The position numbers were made by a program, and so were the translations under genes. From Candidatus Dormiibacterota bacterium (GTDB lineage: Bacteria; Chloroflexota; Dormibacteria; Aeolococcales; Bog-877): a stretch of 44,904 nt of DNA. Under the pieces are notes generated by a model. The model worked only from the letters and a program-made list of their open reading frames with translations, did not search any database and was not told where the DNA came from. Below, in pieces: positions 1 to 8,876 of the stretch; the stretch's first letter is position 1, and the number at the start of each line of letters is the position of its first letter. The stretch spans positions 1 through 44,904 of the forward strand of contig JABEUU010000200.1 in NCBI GenBank assembly GCA_013044295.1, in the 5' to 3' direction.

Positions 1-1
1 A

Positions 2-166
2 CCCGCCGCCGCCATGGCCGCTGGCAAGCACCGAGCTGCCCGCGAGGACTCCTGGGGTCGCCTCAAGCAGCCGAAGTTCGAGGTGGGTGGGCAACCGGCG
101 CCGCAGAAGCGGGAGGGGCTCGAGAGGTCCGGGGCGGTGGACCCCGGCAGTAATCGGCAGCCTTAG
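2..166 (+). CDS. C-terminal end of an unidentified protein (5' end outside window)
   Basis: An open frame runs from the window edge to a TAG stop and encodes about 54 residues, ending in GSNRQP. The third codon positions are almost all G or C, as in the confident genes here, and for that reason I read it as the tail of a real gene. The residues are charged and rich in Gly, Pro and Arg, like a disordered C-terminus. No domain can be recognised and the function is unknown. It is too incomplete to appear in the ORF track. Confidence 0.45.
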   Translation, partial: PAAAMAAGKHRAAREDSWGRLKQPKFEVGGQPAPQKREGLERSGAVDPGSNRQP

Positions 167-172
167 GCGCCC

Positions 173-201
173 TTGACACCGGAGACAACATTCCCTAGTC
201 T
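173..201 (+). promoter_or_regulatory. Sigma-70-type promoter of aceA-aceB
   Basis: A perfect TTGACA -35 (173-178) is followed after 17 bases by TAGTCT (196-201), a TANNNT -10. Transcription would begin near 208, leaving a leader of about 160 nt before aceA. This is the best consensus -35/-10 pair in the window. Confidence 0.65.
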
Positions 202-229
202 CTGGCGATGGTCGCCCGATAAGAGTCCA

Positions 230-285
230 AGTTCGGAAGAGTTCGGGCGCGCCCACCAGTCGCCCCCTGGATGAGTTGCTCATCC
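230..285 (+). promoter_or_regulatory. Direct repeat and hairpin in the aceA leader
   Basis: AGTTCGG occurs at 230-236 and again at 240-246, a 10-base period equal to about one helical turn. Further on, GGATGAG (269-275), a TTG loop and CTCATCC (279-285) form a perfect 7-bp stem. Both lie between the predicted transcription start and aceA. They could be a regulator site and an mRNA hairpin, but no known operator was matched. Confidence 0.35.
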
Positions 286-370
286 GGCCGCTGGCCAGGG
301 CTACGTCGTCGGACTGTTTCCACATTGTCCACGGTGTGTCGGGCCTCAACTTGCGTGGAGGAATCTAGCC

Positions 371-1690
371 ATGACCTCGAGCCCTCACAACGGCAGGCCG
401 GCGGAGGCTGCGTCGGCAGCCGATGGGCTTGAGCTGGAGTGGACCCGCCCCCGCTGGGAGGGGATAGAGCGTCCCTACTCGGCCGGCGAGGTGATGCGAC
501 TGCGGGGATCGTTTCTGGTCGAGCACACGCTGGCCCGGCGCGGAGCTGAGCGACTCTGGAGCCTGCTGACGGGCAGCGACTACGTCCCCGCCTTGGGGGC
601 CCTCACCGGCCAGCAGGCGGTGCAGATGGTGAAGGCTGGACTGCAGGCCATCTACCTGTCCGGTTGGCAGGTGGCGGCCGACGCCAACCTGGCTGGCGAG
701 ACCTACCCGGACCAGAGCCTCTATCCCGCCAACAGTGCGCCGGCTCTGGCACGCCGGCTCAACAACGCCATGCTGAGGGCGGACCAGATCGCCTGGGCCG
801 ATGGGAACCACGACCGTGAGTGGGTGGCCCCAATCGTGGCTGATGCCGAGGCGGGCTTCGGTGGCCCCCTCCACGCCTTCGAGCTGATGAAGTCGATGAT
901 TGAGGCCGGGGTGTCGGGGGTGCACTTCGAGGATCAGCTGGCCTCGGAGAAGAAGTGTGGCCACCTCGGCGGCAAGGTCCTGGTTCCCACCAGCCAGTTC
1001 GTGCGCACCCTGGTGGCCGCCCGGCTGGCCGCCGACGTGGTGGGGGTGCCCACTCTGCTGGTGGCCCGGACCGACGCTCTCAGCGCCACCCTGCTCACCA
1101 GCGACATCGACCCGGTCGACCGCGAGTTCCTGACCGGGGAGCGGACCTCCGAAGGCTACTTCCGAGTTCGTCCGGGGTTGGAGTCGGTGATCGCCAGGGC
1201 GCTTACCTACGCTCCCTTCTGCGACGCGCTCTGGTTCGAGACGTCGACTCCCGACCTGGAGGAGGCGGCCGTCTTCGCCCGGGCGATCCATGCCCGCTTC
1301 CCCGGCAAGCTGTTGGCCTACAACTGCTCGCCGTCGTTCAATTGGAAGCTCCAGTTGAGCGACGCTGAGGTGGCCGCGTTCCAGCGCCAACTGGGAGAGC
1401 TGGGGTATCGCTTCCAATTCGTGACCCTGGCCGGCTTCCACGTCGCCAACGCCTCAATGTTCGAGTTGGCCAAGGGCTACGCCGAGGAGGGCATGACCGC
1501 CTACGTCCACCTCCAGCAGCGGGAGTTCGCCTTGGAGCTCCAGGGCTACACCTCGACTCGCCATCAGTTTGAGGTTGGGGCTGGTTACTTCGACACCGTG
1601 CTGGAGACCGTCACTGGTGGTGAGAGCGCGACCCTTGCCCTCAGGGGCTCCACTGAGGAGGCCCAGTTCGAGTCATCGGCGACTCCGTGA
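371..1690 (+). CDS. aceA: Isocitrate lyase
   Basis: Cleaves isocitrate to glyoxylate and succinate, the first step of the glyoxylate shunt, which lets cells grow on acetate or fatty acids. The 439-residue protein has the usual length of the short bacterial form. The signature KKCGH lies at residues 194-198, with Cys196 as the catalytic base. Other family blocks include [19 protein letters not shown] and an FVTLAGFH stretch near the C-terminus. A GGAGGA ribosome site lies 8-9 bases before the ATG. The stop overlaps the GTG start of malate synthase (GTGA), so the two enzymes are translationally coupled and share the upstream promoter. Confidence 0.96.
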   Translation: MTSSPHNGRPAEAASAADGLELEWTRPRWEGIERPYSAGEVMRLRGSFLVEHTLARRGAERLWSLLTGSDYVPALGALTGQQAVQMVKAGLQAIYLSGWQVAADANLAGETYPDQSLYPANSAPALARRLNNAMLRADQIAWADGNHDREWVAPIVADAEAGFGGPLHAFELMKSMIEAGVSGVHFEDQLASEKKCGHLGGKVLVPTSQFVRTLVAARLAADVVGVPTLLVARTDALSATLLTSDIDPVDREFLTGERTSEGYFRVRPGLESVIARALTYAPFCDALWFETSTPDLEEAAVFARAIHARFPGKLLAYNCSPSFNWKLQLSDAEVAAFQRQLGELGYRFQFVTLAGFHVANASMFELAKGYAEEGMTAYVHLQQREFALELQGYTSTRHQFEVGAGYFDTVLETVTGGESATLALRGSTEEAQFESSATP

Positions 1691-3237
1691 CCGGCCAAGG
1701 CGTCGGCGGCGTGCAGATCCTGGGCGACTTGGGAGCCGTCCAGGAGTCGGTGCTGACCCCGGGCGCCATCGACTTTCTGATGCGCCTGCAGCGGCACCTG
1801 GGGCCGGCGAGGGAGGCCATCCTGAGGGCCAGGTCGCGCCGTCAGGAGGAGTTTGACCAGGGGCTCCTGCCCAGCTTCTCCGAGGCGACTGCGGTGGTTC
1901 GCGATGACCCTGGCTGGACCGTGGCCCAGCCACCGCCGGATCTTCTCGACCGACGGGTGGAGATCACCGGACCGGTTGACCGCAAGATGATGATCAACGC
2001 CCTCAACTCGGGGGCCAGAACCTACATGGCGGACTTCGAGGACGCCAACTCACCGACCTGGCAGAACTGCATCGAGGGCCAGGCCAATCTGGCCGCCGCG
2101 GTACGCCGCAGCATTTCCTTGGATGTGGGCGGCCGGAGCTACCAGCTCGCGCCCCGCACGGCGACCTTGCTGGTGCGGCCTCGCGGCTGGCACCTTTTGG
2201 AGAAGCACCTGCTGGTTGACGGCGCCCCCATCGCCGCCAGCTGGTTCGACTTCGGCCTTTTCATCTTTCACAACGCGCGTCAGTTGCTGGACCGAGGCAG
2301 TGGGCCGTATCTCTACTTGCCCAAGCTGGAGGGTCATCTGGAGGCTCGGCTCTGGAACGACACCTGCCGGCTCGCCGAGGAGGAGCTGCAGTTGCCTCGA
2401 GGCTCGATCAGGACCACCGTCTTGATCGAGAACATCCTGGCCGCATTCGAGATGGAGGAGATCCTCTTCGAGCTGAGGGAGCGCGCCGTCGGGCTCAACG
2501 CCGGGCGCTGGGACTACATCTTCTCGGTGATCAGAAAGTTCCGCAACCGGCCCGAGTTCGTGCTGCCGGACCGGGCACTGGTCACCATGACGGTCCCCTT
2601 CATGCGGGCCTACACCGACCTGTTGGTGAGCACCTGCCATCGCCGGGGGACGCACGCGCTGGGCGGGATGGCCGCCTTCATCCCAAATCGGCACGACCCG
2701 GAGAACACCCGCATCGCGCTGGAGCGGGTTCGCCAGGACAAGCAGCGCGAGGCCGGCCAGGGGTTCGACGGCACCTGGGTCGCCCACCCCGACCTGGTTG
2801 CGACCGCCACTGAGGTGTTCGACTCGGTGCTTGGGGCACGCCCCAATCAGGTCGATCGCAGGCGCGACGACGTCAAGGTGGCGGCCCTGGATCTCCTGGC
2901 CATCGCCGCCACTCCTGGCGATGTGAGCGAGTCGGGCCTGCGCCTGAATGTCTCGGTCGGAGTGCGCTATCTCCACGCCTGGCTGGAGGGGACCGGGGCG
3001 GCCGCCATCGACAACCTGATGGAGGACGCCGCCACGGCCGAGATCTCCCGGTCCCAGATCTGGCAGTGGCTGCGGCACGGCCGGGTGACCAAGTCCCAGG
3101 TTGTGGCCGCCGAGGATCAGGTCCTGGCTGGGCTGGGGCCGGGGTTTGAAAGCGCGCGCCAGGTGTTCGACGAGGTGGCTCTGGGCCCCGACTTCGTGGA
3201 CTTCCTGACGGTTCCGGCCTATCGCCTGCTCCCCTGA
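1687..3237 (+). CDS. aceB: Malate synthase A
   Basis: Condenses glyoxylate with acetyl-CoA to give malate, completing the glyoxylate shunt begun by the product of the preceding gene. At 516 residues it has the size of the A isoform rather than the roughly 720-residue G isoform. Family blocks are clear: [12 protein letters not shown] near residues 110-125, [17 protein letters not shown] in the middle (catalytic barrel), [10 protein letters not shown], and [10 protein letters not shown] with the conserved Trp-His. The GTG start overlaps the aceA stop by four bases. No other in-frame start suits the N-terminus better. Confidence 0.96.
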   Translation: MTGQGVGGVQILGDLGAVQESVLTPGAIDFLMRLQRHLGPAREAILRARSRRQEEFDQGLLPSFSEATAVVRDDPGWTVAQPPPDLLDRRVEITGPVDRKMMINALNSGARTYMADFEDANSPTWQNCIEGQANLAAAVRRSISLDVGGRSYQLAPRTATLLVRPRGWHLLEKHLLVDGAPIAASWFDFGLFIFHNARQLLDRGSGPYLYLPKLEGHLEARLWNDTCRLAEEELQLPRGSIRTTVLIENILAAFEMEEILFELRERAVGLNAGRWDYIFSVIRKFRNRPEFVLPDRALVTMTVPFMRAYTDLLVSTCHRRGTHALGGMAAFIPNRHDPENTRIALERVRQDKQREAGQGFDGTWVAHPDLVATATEVFDSVLGARPNQVDRRRDDVKVAALDLLAIAATPGDVSESGLRLNVSVGVRYLHAWLEGTGAAAIDNLMEDAATAEISRSQIWQWLRHGRVTKSQVVAAEDQVLAGLGPGFESARQVFDEVALGPDFVDFLTVPAYRLLP

Positions 3238-3312
3238 CCACACTGTCGATGCACGAATCGGTCACAAGTGCCGCTCGGCTGCCCCTTGGCCATTGCTGCC
3301 GGCGGGACCACC

Positions 3313-3342
3313 TGCTATCTTCCGCTTTGGCTGTCGACAGCC
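3313..3342 (+). promoter_or_regulatory. Extended -10 promoter followed by a palindrome, upstream of the Cys-rich gene
   Basis: TTGCTG (3293-3298), a 17-base spacer and TATCTT (3316-3321) preceded by TG at 3313-3314 form a plausible extended -10 promoter. The perfect 14-base palindrome GGCTGTCGACAGCC (3329-3342) begins about where transcription would start, and is followed by GGGGGTTTCTT. The palindrome could be an operator, a 5'-end mRNA hairpin, or a weak terminator for aceB. Confidence 0.4.
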
Positions 3343-3413
3343 GGGGGTTTCTTGCGCTTGGGCGCAGGGACCGGATGTCGAATGCGGCAGCCCAGGAAGG
3401 GGAGCGCCCATAG

Positions 3414-4139
3414 ATGGCAAAGAAGCCTGCCAAGTCCGAGGAGCCCGAGATCGAGCCGGTCCGGTACGGTGAGGCTGAGGGCGGCGGTTGCGACCACAGC
3501 GGGTGCACCAACACAGAGGCCTACCGCTGTCTCTATCGCGATCGCCGGGCGGTCGACTGCTCGTGGGTTGCCTGCACGGAGCATCTCCGGGTGGTCGACG
3601 GGCGAGGTTACTGCATGCGCCACGCGGGGGTGGTGGACGTGCTCCTGATGGCGCGGCGCCAGGGCACCGAGATGCTGCCCCCCGACCTGGACGACCGCTG
3701 CGCCTCGCTGGTCCGGGCGGTCGCCAGCGACCTCAACGAGCCCGTCCTGGAGCGACTGGTGCGCTGGGGCGACACCAGCACGAGCATCATCAATGACCCC
3801 TCGATCCGATACACCAGAAGCGATCGGATCCATCGTGACCCCGGCCACTGGGAGCGGGTCTGGGGCCTGGCCACCAGGACCGGGATCCTGCTTCGGGTTG
3901 GGGTCCGGGTCGAGGACCCCCGACCTGAGACGGTCATTCTCACCGCTGGGGTGACCCACTTGGTGGCCACCATTCCTCCCTGGATCCAGCGCCACCTGAA
4001 GGGGGACCCAGCCCAGGGCTCGCAGTCGGAGCTGGTCGAGCGGCTGGCCTTCCAGCAACAGCTCCTGCAGGCCCTCGACGAGCATGTGGAGAAATACGGC
4101 GTCACCTTCCCCCGCAGCCTGCTCTCCGCCCACAACTGA
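3414..4139 (+). CDS. Cys-rich probable metal-binding protein, unknown function
   Basis: This is a 241-residue soluble protein with no recognised name. Residues about 25-75 hold a cluster of Cys and His arranged CDHSGC, then single Cys residues, CTEH and CMRH, which looks like a zinc-binding module, perhaps binuclear. The remainder is mixed helix and strand with no membrane segment. It ends in a helical tail (QQQLLQALDEHVEKYG). An AGGAAGGGGAG ribosome site lies about 9 bases before the ATG. It sits between aceB and fbiC and has its own promoter candidate, so shared function with either is uncertain. Zinc binding is inferred from residue spacing only. Confidence 0.75.
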   Translation: MAKKPAKSEEPEIEPVRYGEAEGGGCDHSGCTNTEAYRCLYRDRRAVDCSWVACTEHLRVVDGRGYCMRHAGVVDVLLMARRQGTEMLPPDLDDRCASLVRAVASDLNEPVLERLVRWGDTSTSIINDPSIRYTRSDRIHRDPGHWERVWGLATRTGILLRVGVRVEDPRPETVILTAGVTHLVATIPPWIQRHLKGDPAQGSQSELVERLAFQQQLLQALDEHVEKYGVTFPRSLLSAHN

Positions 4140-4161
4140 ACGAGCCTGGGAGCACGGTCCG

Positions 4162-4173
4162 CATAATTGGCTC
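4162..4173 (+). promoter_or_regulatory. -10 element directly before fbiC (leaderless start)
   Basis: CATAAT (4162-4167) matches five of six TATAAT positions and lies six bases before the fbiC ATG, where transcription would begin at or next to the start codon. There is no Shine-Dalgarno sequence between them. No good -35 was seen. Confidence 0.4.
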
Positions 4174-6171
4174 ATGGCCTATGACGCGCTGCTGCCGGTG
4201 GAGGCGGGGGTAGCCACCCGCCACCAGCCCAACTTTCACGACGGCTACCTGACCTTCAGTCGCAGCTACACAGTCGACGTCACCTACCGCTGCTTCCGGC
4301 GCTGTGGCTACTGCGAGTACCGGGCCGACTCCGGGGGTCTGACCGCCCTGGCCGAGGTCGACCGACAGCTGGAGGAAGCCGCAGGGCACCACTGCCGGGA
4401 GATCCTGATCATGTCGGGGGAGCAACCCTGGCGGCTGCCCGATCTGGGCCTGGCGGGGGAGCCGGAGTTCGTGGACAGGGTGATCGAGATCTGTCGACGG
4501 GCGATGGCCAAGGGTCTGCTACCGCACACCAATGTGGGCCTGCTGTCTCGGGAGAGCTTGGAGCGGCTGCGGCCCTGGAACGCCTCCATGGGGCTGATGC
4601 TGGAGACCGGGACCGACCAGATCCTGGCGCATGCCATGGGGGGAGGCAAGCGCTTTCAGGAGCGGCTGCGCCACCTGGACGACGCCGGTGAGCTGCGCAT
4701 CCCCTTCACCACCGGGATCCTGGTGGGAATTGGTGAGGAGGAGGCCGACCGGCGGCGAGCGCTGGAGCTGATCGCCGCCAGCCATCGGCGCCACGGCCAC
4801 ATCCAGGAGGTCATCGTCCAGAACTTCGTGCCCAAGCCGGGGACTCCGATGGCCCGGTTCGAGGCCCCGACCCAGGAGGTGTTCCGGGGGGCGGTCGAGC
4901 TGGCTCGGGCGATCCTCCCGGAGGGAGTCACCGTGCAGGTGCCGCCGAACCTCAACTCCGACAGCTGGGCCGAGCTGGTGGCCGCGGGGGCTCGTGACCT
5001 GGGCGGGATCTCACTGGATGGGGACTCGGTCAGCCCTCGACACGCCTGGCCCGCGGAGTCGGACCTGGCCGCCAAGGCGCTCACCCTGGGCTACCGGCTC
5101 CAGGAGCGCCTGCCGGTGTACCAGGAGTCGACCGCGGACTTGCGTTGGGCGGCGGACCAGCTGCGCCAGGAGCTGGTCGGGGATGAGGTCACCTACATCA
5201 TCAACCGCAACGTGAACATCAGCAACGTCTGCGTGGGCAGCTGCAAGTTCTGCGGCTTCAAGCGGGGCTCAATCGGGGTCAAGGGGGCCTACTTCCATGA
5301 CCACGACACCATCTTCGCCAAGCTCCAGGATGCGGTCGACCGGGGCGCCACCGAGATCTGCATGCAGTCGGGGCTCACCCCCGAGCTCAACTTGGCGTTC
5401 TACGACCAGCTCTTCCGGGAGATCAAGGCTCGCTGGCCCACCCTGCATCTGCATGCGCTCTCACCCGAGGAGGTCCGCTACATCGCCCAGCTGGCGGGGC
5501 GCTCGGTCGAGGACGTGATCCGGCAGCTCCAGGACGCCGGCCTGGGGACCATGCCGGGCACGGCGGCGGAGATCCTGGTGGAGGAGGTGCGCCAGATTCT
5601 CTGTCCCGAGAAGCTGACCACAAGGGAGTGGGTGGAGGTGATGCGGGCGGCCCACCGGGTTGGCCTGCGCACCACCGCCACCATCATGTACGGGCACGTG
5701 GAGACGCCCTGGCACCGGCTCCAGCACCTGGAGGTGATCCGCAACCTGCAGCGCGAGACCGGCGGTTTCACCGAATTCGTGCTGCTGCCGTTCCAGGTGG
5801 AACACAACACCCTGGGCAAGTACTTCGGGATCCGACAGCCGCTGACCCTGGAGGACTCGCTGCGCTTCACCGCCTACTGTCGCCTCTACTTCGGAGCCGA
5901 CATCCCCAACATCCAGACCAGCTGGGTCAAGCTGGGGCCCGAGGGCGTGGCGGAGTCACTCCGGTGGGGCGCCAATGACTTCGGGGGCACCCTGATGGAG
6001 GAATCCATCACCCGCATGAGCGGCGCCAGCCACGGCCAGAACCTGGACCCCGACCAGATCGAGGCGGCGATCCGCTCCGTGGGGCGTGCTCCCCGGGAGC
6101 GGAACACCACCTACGGCCCGGTCAGCGCGCGGCCGCGGGATCTCGCTCCGAGCTGCCCGGCGATGGCCTGA
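4174..6171 (+). CDS. fbiC: 7,8-didemethyl-8-hydroxy-5-deazariboflavin (FO) synthase, CofG-CofH fusion
   Basis: Makes FO, the chromophore of coenzyme F420, from tyrosine and 5-amino-6-ribitylaminouracil. It holds two radical-SAM modules in one chain. The N-terminal CofG half carries CFRRCGYC, and the C-terminal CofH half carries CVGSCKFC. Each CX3CX2C motif binds a 4Fe-4S cluster. The fused form is typical of actinobacteria and some relatives, whereas archaea and cyanobacteria use separate proteins. I start at the ATG at 4174 (665 residues) rather than the track's 4084, which would overlap the upstream gene by 56 bases. CATAAT ends six bases before this ATG, so the mRNA may be leaderless. No other F420 gene is in the window. 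Confidence 0.95.
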   Translation: MAYDALLPVEAGVATRHQPNFHDGYLTFSRSYTVDVTYRCFRRCGYCEYRADSGGLTALAEVDRQLEEAAGHHCREILIMSGEQPWRLPDLGLAGEPEFVDRVIEICRRAMAKGLLPHTNVGLLSRESLERLRPWNASMGLMLETGTDQILAHAMGGGKRFQERLRHLDDAGELRIPFTTGILVGIGEEEADRRRALELIAASHRRHGHIQEVIVQNFVPKPGTPMARFEAPTQEVFRGAVELARAILPEGVTVQVPPNLNSDSWAELVAAGARDLGGISLDGDSVSPRHAWPAESDLAAKALTLGYRLQERLPVYQESTADLRWAADQLRQELVGDEVTYIINRNVNISNVCVGSCKFCGFKRGSIGVKGAYFHDHDTIFAKLQDAVDRGATEICMQSGLTPELNLAFYDQLFREIKARWPTLHLHALSPEEVRYIAQLAGRSVEDVIRQLQDAGLGTMPGTAAEILVEEVRQILCPEKLTTREWVEVMRAAHRVGLRTTATIMYGHVETPWHRLQHLEVIRNLQRETGGFTEFVLLPFQVEHNTLGKYFGIRQPLTLEDSLRFTAYCRLYFGADIPNIQTSWVKLGPEGVAESLRWGANDFGGTLMEESITRMSGASHGQNLDPDQIEAAIRSVGRAPRERNTTYGPVSARPRDLAPSCPAMA

Positions 6172-6745
6172 GGGCGGGCGCCACAAGTTGACCGACGGCC
6201 AGTCCCAGGGCGAGACAGGCCGCCTCCACCAGCTTGGTCAGGAGATCGTTCGCGCCCTGGCTGGGAATCAGGATCAAGGCCACCAGCAACGGCCCCAGGT
6301 ACCAGCGCCACGGGTACCTGCTGGCCGCCATTCGAGGCCGGTAGAGTCCGGCGAACGCGGCGCCCAGCAAAAGGCAGATCAGGCTCAGGGCGGTGTAGCC
6401 AACCAGGTATTGGGTGGCGCGGGGAGAGGCCAGGCCCACGGTCAACCGGATTGAGAGGGGTGGCAGGTAGTCGGTGGCGTAGTAGGTCAGCACCACCCAG
6501 GCAGTGGTGTGGAGGCAGAAGGTCGACACCTGCAGTCCCCGCCGCCGGCGGGCCTCCTTGGCGGCAAGCTCCGCCGGCGTCAGCGGTGGTTTTTCAGCTG
6601 CCCCCGCCGCCTCGGATCCGGGCTGGGGCGCTGTGCCGGGTGTCGACCTCGGCCTGCTCACCTGGGCTGTTGGCTCCGGCGGATCGGCGGCAGCGGTCGG
6701 ATCGTCGCCCGCGGCCCCCAGACTGCGGCGGTCTTGGCGGCGCAT
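6122..6745 (-). CDS. Small integral membrane protein, unknown function
   Basis: The product has 207 residues. The first 70 are rich in Pro, Ala, Glu and Arg and probably lie disordered in the cytoplasm. Four hydrophobic stretches follow, at about residues 75-97, 110-135, 147-162 and 170-190, consistent with four membrane helices, and then a short polar tail. No catalytic motif was seen. The gene converges on fbiC and their 3' ends overlap by 50 bases. It is divergent from recJ across a 282-base gap. The hydrophobic pattern and lack of a competing frame support a real gene, but no family is recognised. Confidence 0.65.
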   Translation of the reverse strand: MRRQDRRSLGAAGDDPTAAADPPEPTAQVSRPRSTPGTAPQPGSEAAGAAEKPPLTPAELAAKEARRRRGLQVSTFCLHTTAWVVLTYYATDYLPPLSIRLTVGLASPRATQYLVGYTALSLICLLLGAAFAGLYRPRMAASRYPWRWYLGPLLVALILIPSQGANDLLTKLVEAACLALGLAVGQLVAPALRPSPGSSERDPAAAR

Positions 6746-7027
6746 CGCAGCCGGTCGCAGGGCCGCTGCAGCCGCGCCCGTGCGGTGGGTTCACTAGCTC
6801 GGGTGGGGCCAACCATCCCGGCCACGTTACCACCAGGGTTGGAGCTCGGGCCGGCAGCTGGAACCGGGGCCCCCGGGGGTGGCCATTGCCGTTCCCATTC
6901 GGAGCTCCGGCCATCCCCTCGGATCTGGTCTCAGTGTCGTCCCCCACCTGGTCTCCGCGACCAAGTCGGGACCGACCGGGTAACCGCGCCGGCGTTGACG
7001 CCGCGCCCACCACCGAGCTGATCTGAG

Positions 7028-8716
7028 ATGGAGCGAGCCCGCCGCCGTTGGGACCTGCCCGAGCTCGGTTCGTCAGCCCCGTCCGAGCCTCTGCTACGCC
7101 GGGTGCTGCGTTCCCGCGGGATGTCTGACCGGGACTTCGCCGCTCGCGACGACCCTGTTGACCACGATCCCAGCCTGCTCACCGACATGCAGCTGGCGGT
7201 GGGGCTGGTGGCGGAGGCCGTCGCCGCGGGTACCCAGATCGCGGTCTACGGCGACTACGACGCCGACGGGGTGACCGCCTCGGCCGTGCTGGTGCGGGCC
7301 TTTCAGGCGATCGGAATCGAAATCCTGGCCCACATCCCCAACCGGGAGAGCGAGGGTTATGGCCTCAACCTGCAGGCGCTGGAGGAGCTCGCCGCTCAGG
7401 GAGCACAGCTGGTGATCACCGTGGACTGCGGCACCACCGCTGTTGAGGTGGCGGCCGCCCGCCCGCCGGGAATGCGCCTGATCGTCACCGACCACCATCT
7501 CCCTCACGCCCTGGCCGACGGCTCCGGGTTCCAGCTGGCCCCGGCGGACGCGCTGGTCAATCCCCAGCGCCCGGGTGACCGCTACCCATTCAAGGGGCTG
7601 GCCGGGGTCGGCGTCGCCTACAAGCTGGTCCAGGCACTGGAGGCGGCCCGGCTGATGCCCCCGGGAACTGCCCGCCAGCAGCTGCCGCTGGTGGCCCTGG
7701 GGACGGTGGCAGACATGATGCCCTTGGCGGGTGAGAACCGTTGGCTGGTCCGCGAGGGGCTGGGCACCTGGGCCGAGGCGGCGCCCCTGGGGCTGTTGGC
7801 GCTGGCCCGGGGAGCTGGGATCGAAGGGGCTCCCAGCAGCTCGGATCTCGGATTCTCGCTGGGGCCGCGGATCAATGCGGCCGGTCGGATGGAGGACGCC
7901 CGACTGGCTCTGGAGTGCTGCCTGGCGGCGTCCCCGCCCGAGGCGGCAAGGGCTGCGGCCGGGTTGGAGGCTCTCAACCGCAGCCGTCGTCGCTCGCTGT
8001 CGGAGGCGCTTGAGCTGGCCCGGCCCATGGTCGAGCGCCTGCCTGACGAGCTGGCCGCGATCGTCATCGGCGACGAGGGCTTTCCCTCCGGCGTGGTGGG
8101 ACTGGTGGCGGGACGGCTGGCCGAGGAGTTCCAGCGCCCCAGCTTCGTCTACAGCCGCGCGGGGGTGGAATGGCGTGGCTCCGCCAGGGGGGCGCCCGGC
8201 CTGAATGTCGTCGAGGCCTTGGCTAGCTGCTCGGGAACACTCTCGCGGTACGGCGGCCACCGGGGCGCCGGAGGGTTCAGCGTCAGGCCCGATTCAGTGG
8301 GGCAATTCGAGCAGGCGGTGGTGGCGGCGGTTGGCCAGCAGCTGGGCAGCCGGGAGCCCTGCCGTGTCTTCCATGTCGACGCCACCGCCGAGCTCGCGGA
8401 GTGCAACCTGAAGGCCGCCGACGAGCTGGCCGCGCTGGGACCCTTCGGCAACTCCAATCCCTCGGTGCTGCTCTGCGCCATGGGGTGCCGGGTGGTGGCG
8501 ACGCGGCCCTTTGGCAAGGCCGAAGACCATCTGCAGATGACCCTGGAGGACGGCAGTGCGACGGTGGAGGCGATCACCTTCAACCGTCCGCAGCTGAGGC
8601 GGCACCTGCCCTTGGGGAGGCGAATCGACATCGTGTTCGAACTCGAAGTGGACCGCTGGCGGGGGCGCGAGCGAGCCCGCCTGCTGTTGCGAGACCTTCG
8701 GCCGGCCCGCCCCTGA
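7028..8716 (+). CDS. recJ: Single-stranded-DNA-specific exonuclease RecJ
   Basis: A 5'-3' exonuclease on single-stranded DNA used in recombination and mismatch or base excision repair. The DHH-phosphoesterase core is plain: YGDYDADGVTA (about residues 75-85), VDCGTT, and VTDHHLPH with the DHH triad that binds Mn. FPSGVVGLVAGRL and a GGHRGAGGF (DHHA1) block follow. A C-terminal OB-like domain ends the protein. 562 residues is usual for the family. The ATG at 7028 keeps the conserved N-terminal block (RRWDLPE). A TTGACG at 6995-7000 could be its -35, but no clear ribosome site is present. Confidence 0.94.
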   Translation: MERARRRWDLPELGSSAPSEPLLRRVLRSRGMSDRDFAARDDPVDHDPSLLTDMQLAVGLVAEAVAAGTQIAVYGDYDADGVTASAVLVRAFQAIGIEILAHIPNRESEGYGLNLQALEELAAQGAQLVITVDCGTTAVEVAAARPPGMRLIVTDHHLPHALADGSGFQLAPADALVNPQRPGDRYPFKGLAGVGVAYKLVQALEAARLMPPGTARQQLPLVALGTVADMMPLAGENRWLVREGLGTWAEAAPLGLLALARGAGIEGAPSSSDLGFSLGPRINAAGRMEDARLALECCLAASPPEAARAAAGLEALNRSRRRSLSEALELARPMVERLPDELAAIVIGDEGFPSGVVGLVAGRLAEEFQRPSFVYSRAGVEWRGSARGAPGLNVVEALASCSGTLSRYGGHRGAGGFSVRPDSVGQFEQAVVAAVGQQLGSREPCRVFHVDATAELAECNLKAADELAALGPFGNSNPSVLLCAMGCRVVATRPFGKAEDHLQMTLEDGSATVEAITFNRPQLRRHLPLGRRIDIVFELEVDRWRGRERARLLLRDLRPARP

Positions 8717-8763
8717 CCGGGCCTGCGATCAACCGGATTCTCCGGGCGCAAGGGGCGCCGCTG

Positions 8764-8791
8764 CTCAGGCGCCCACAAGCCGCCGCCTGAG
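8764..8791 (+). terminator. Stem-loop after recJ
   Basis: CTCAGGCG (8764-8771) pairs perfectly with CGCCTGAG (8784-8791) across a 12-base loop, 47 bases past the recJ stop. There is no T tract, so Rho-independent termination is only possible. It may mark the 3' end of the recJ message. Confidence 0.35.
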
Positions 8792-8876
8792 GCATCTCCG
8801 GGCAGCCGACGGCGGCCGTTCCCGTCCGCAGCCCCAACAGGTCAAGCGGCCCGGGACTCCGTACACTCCACCCACC

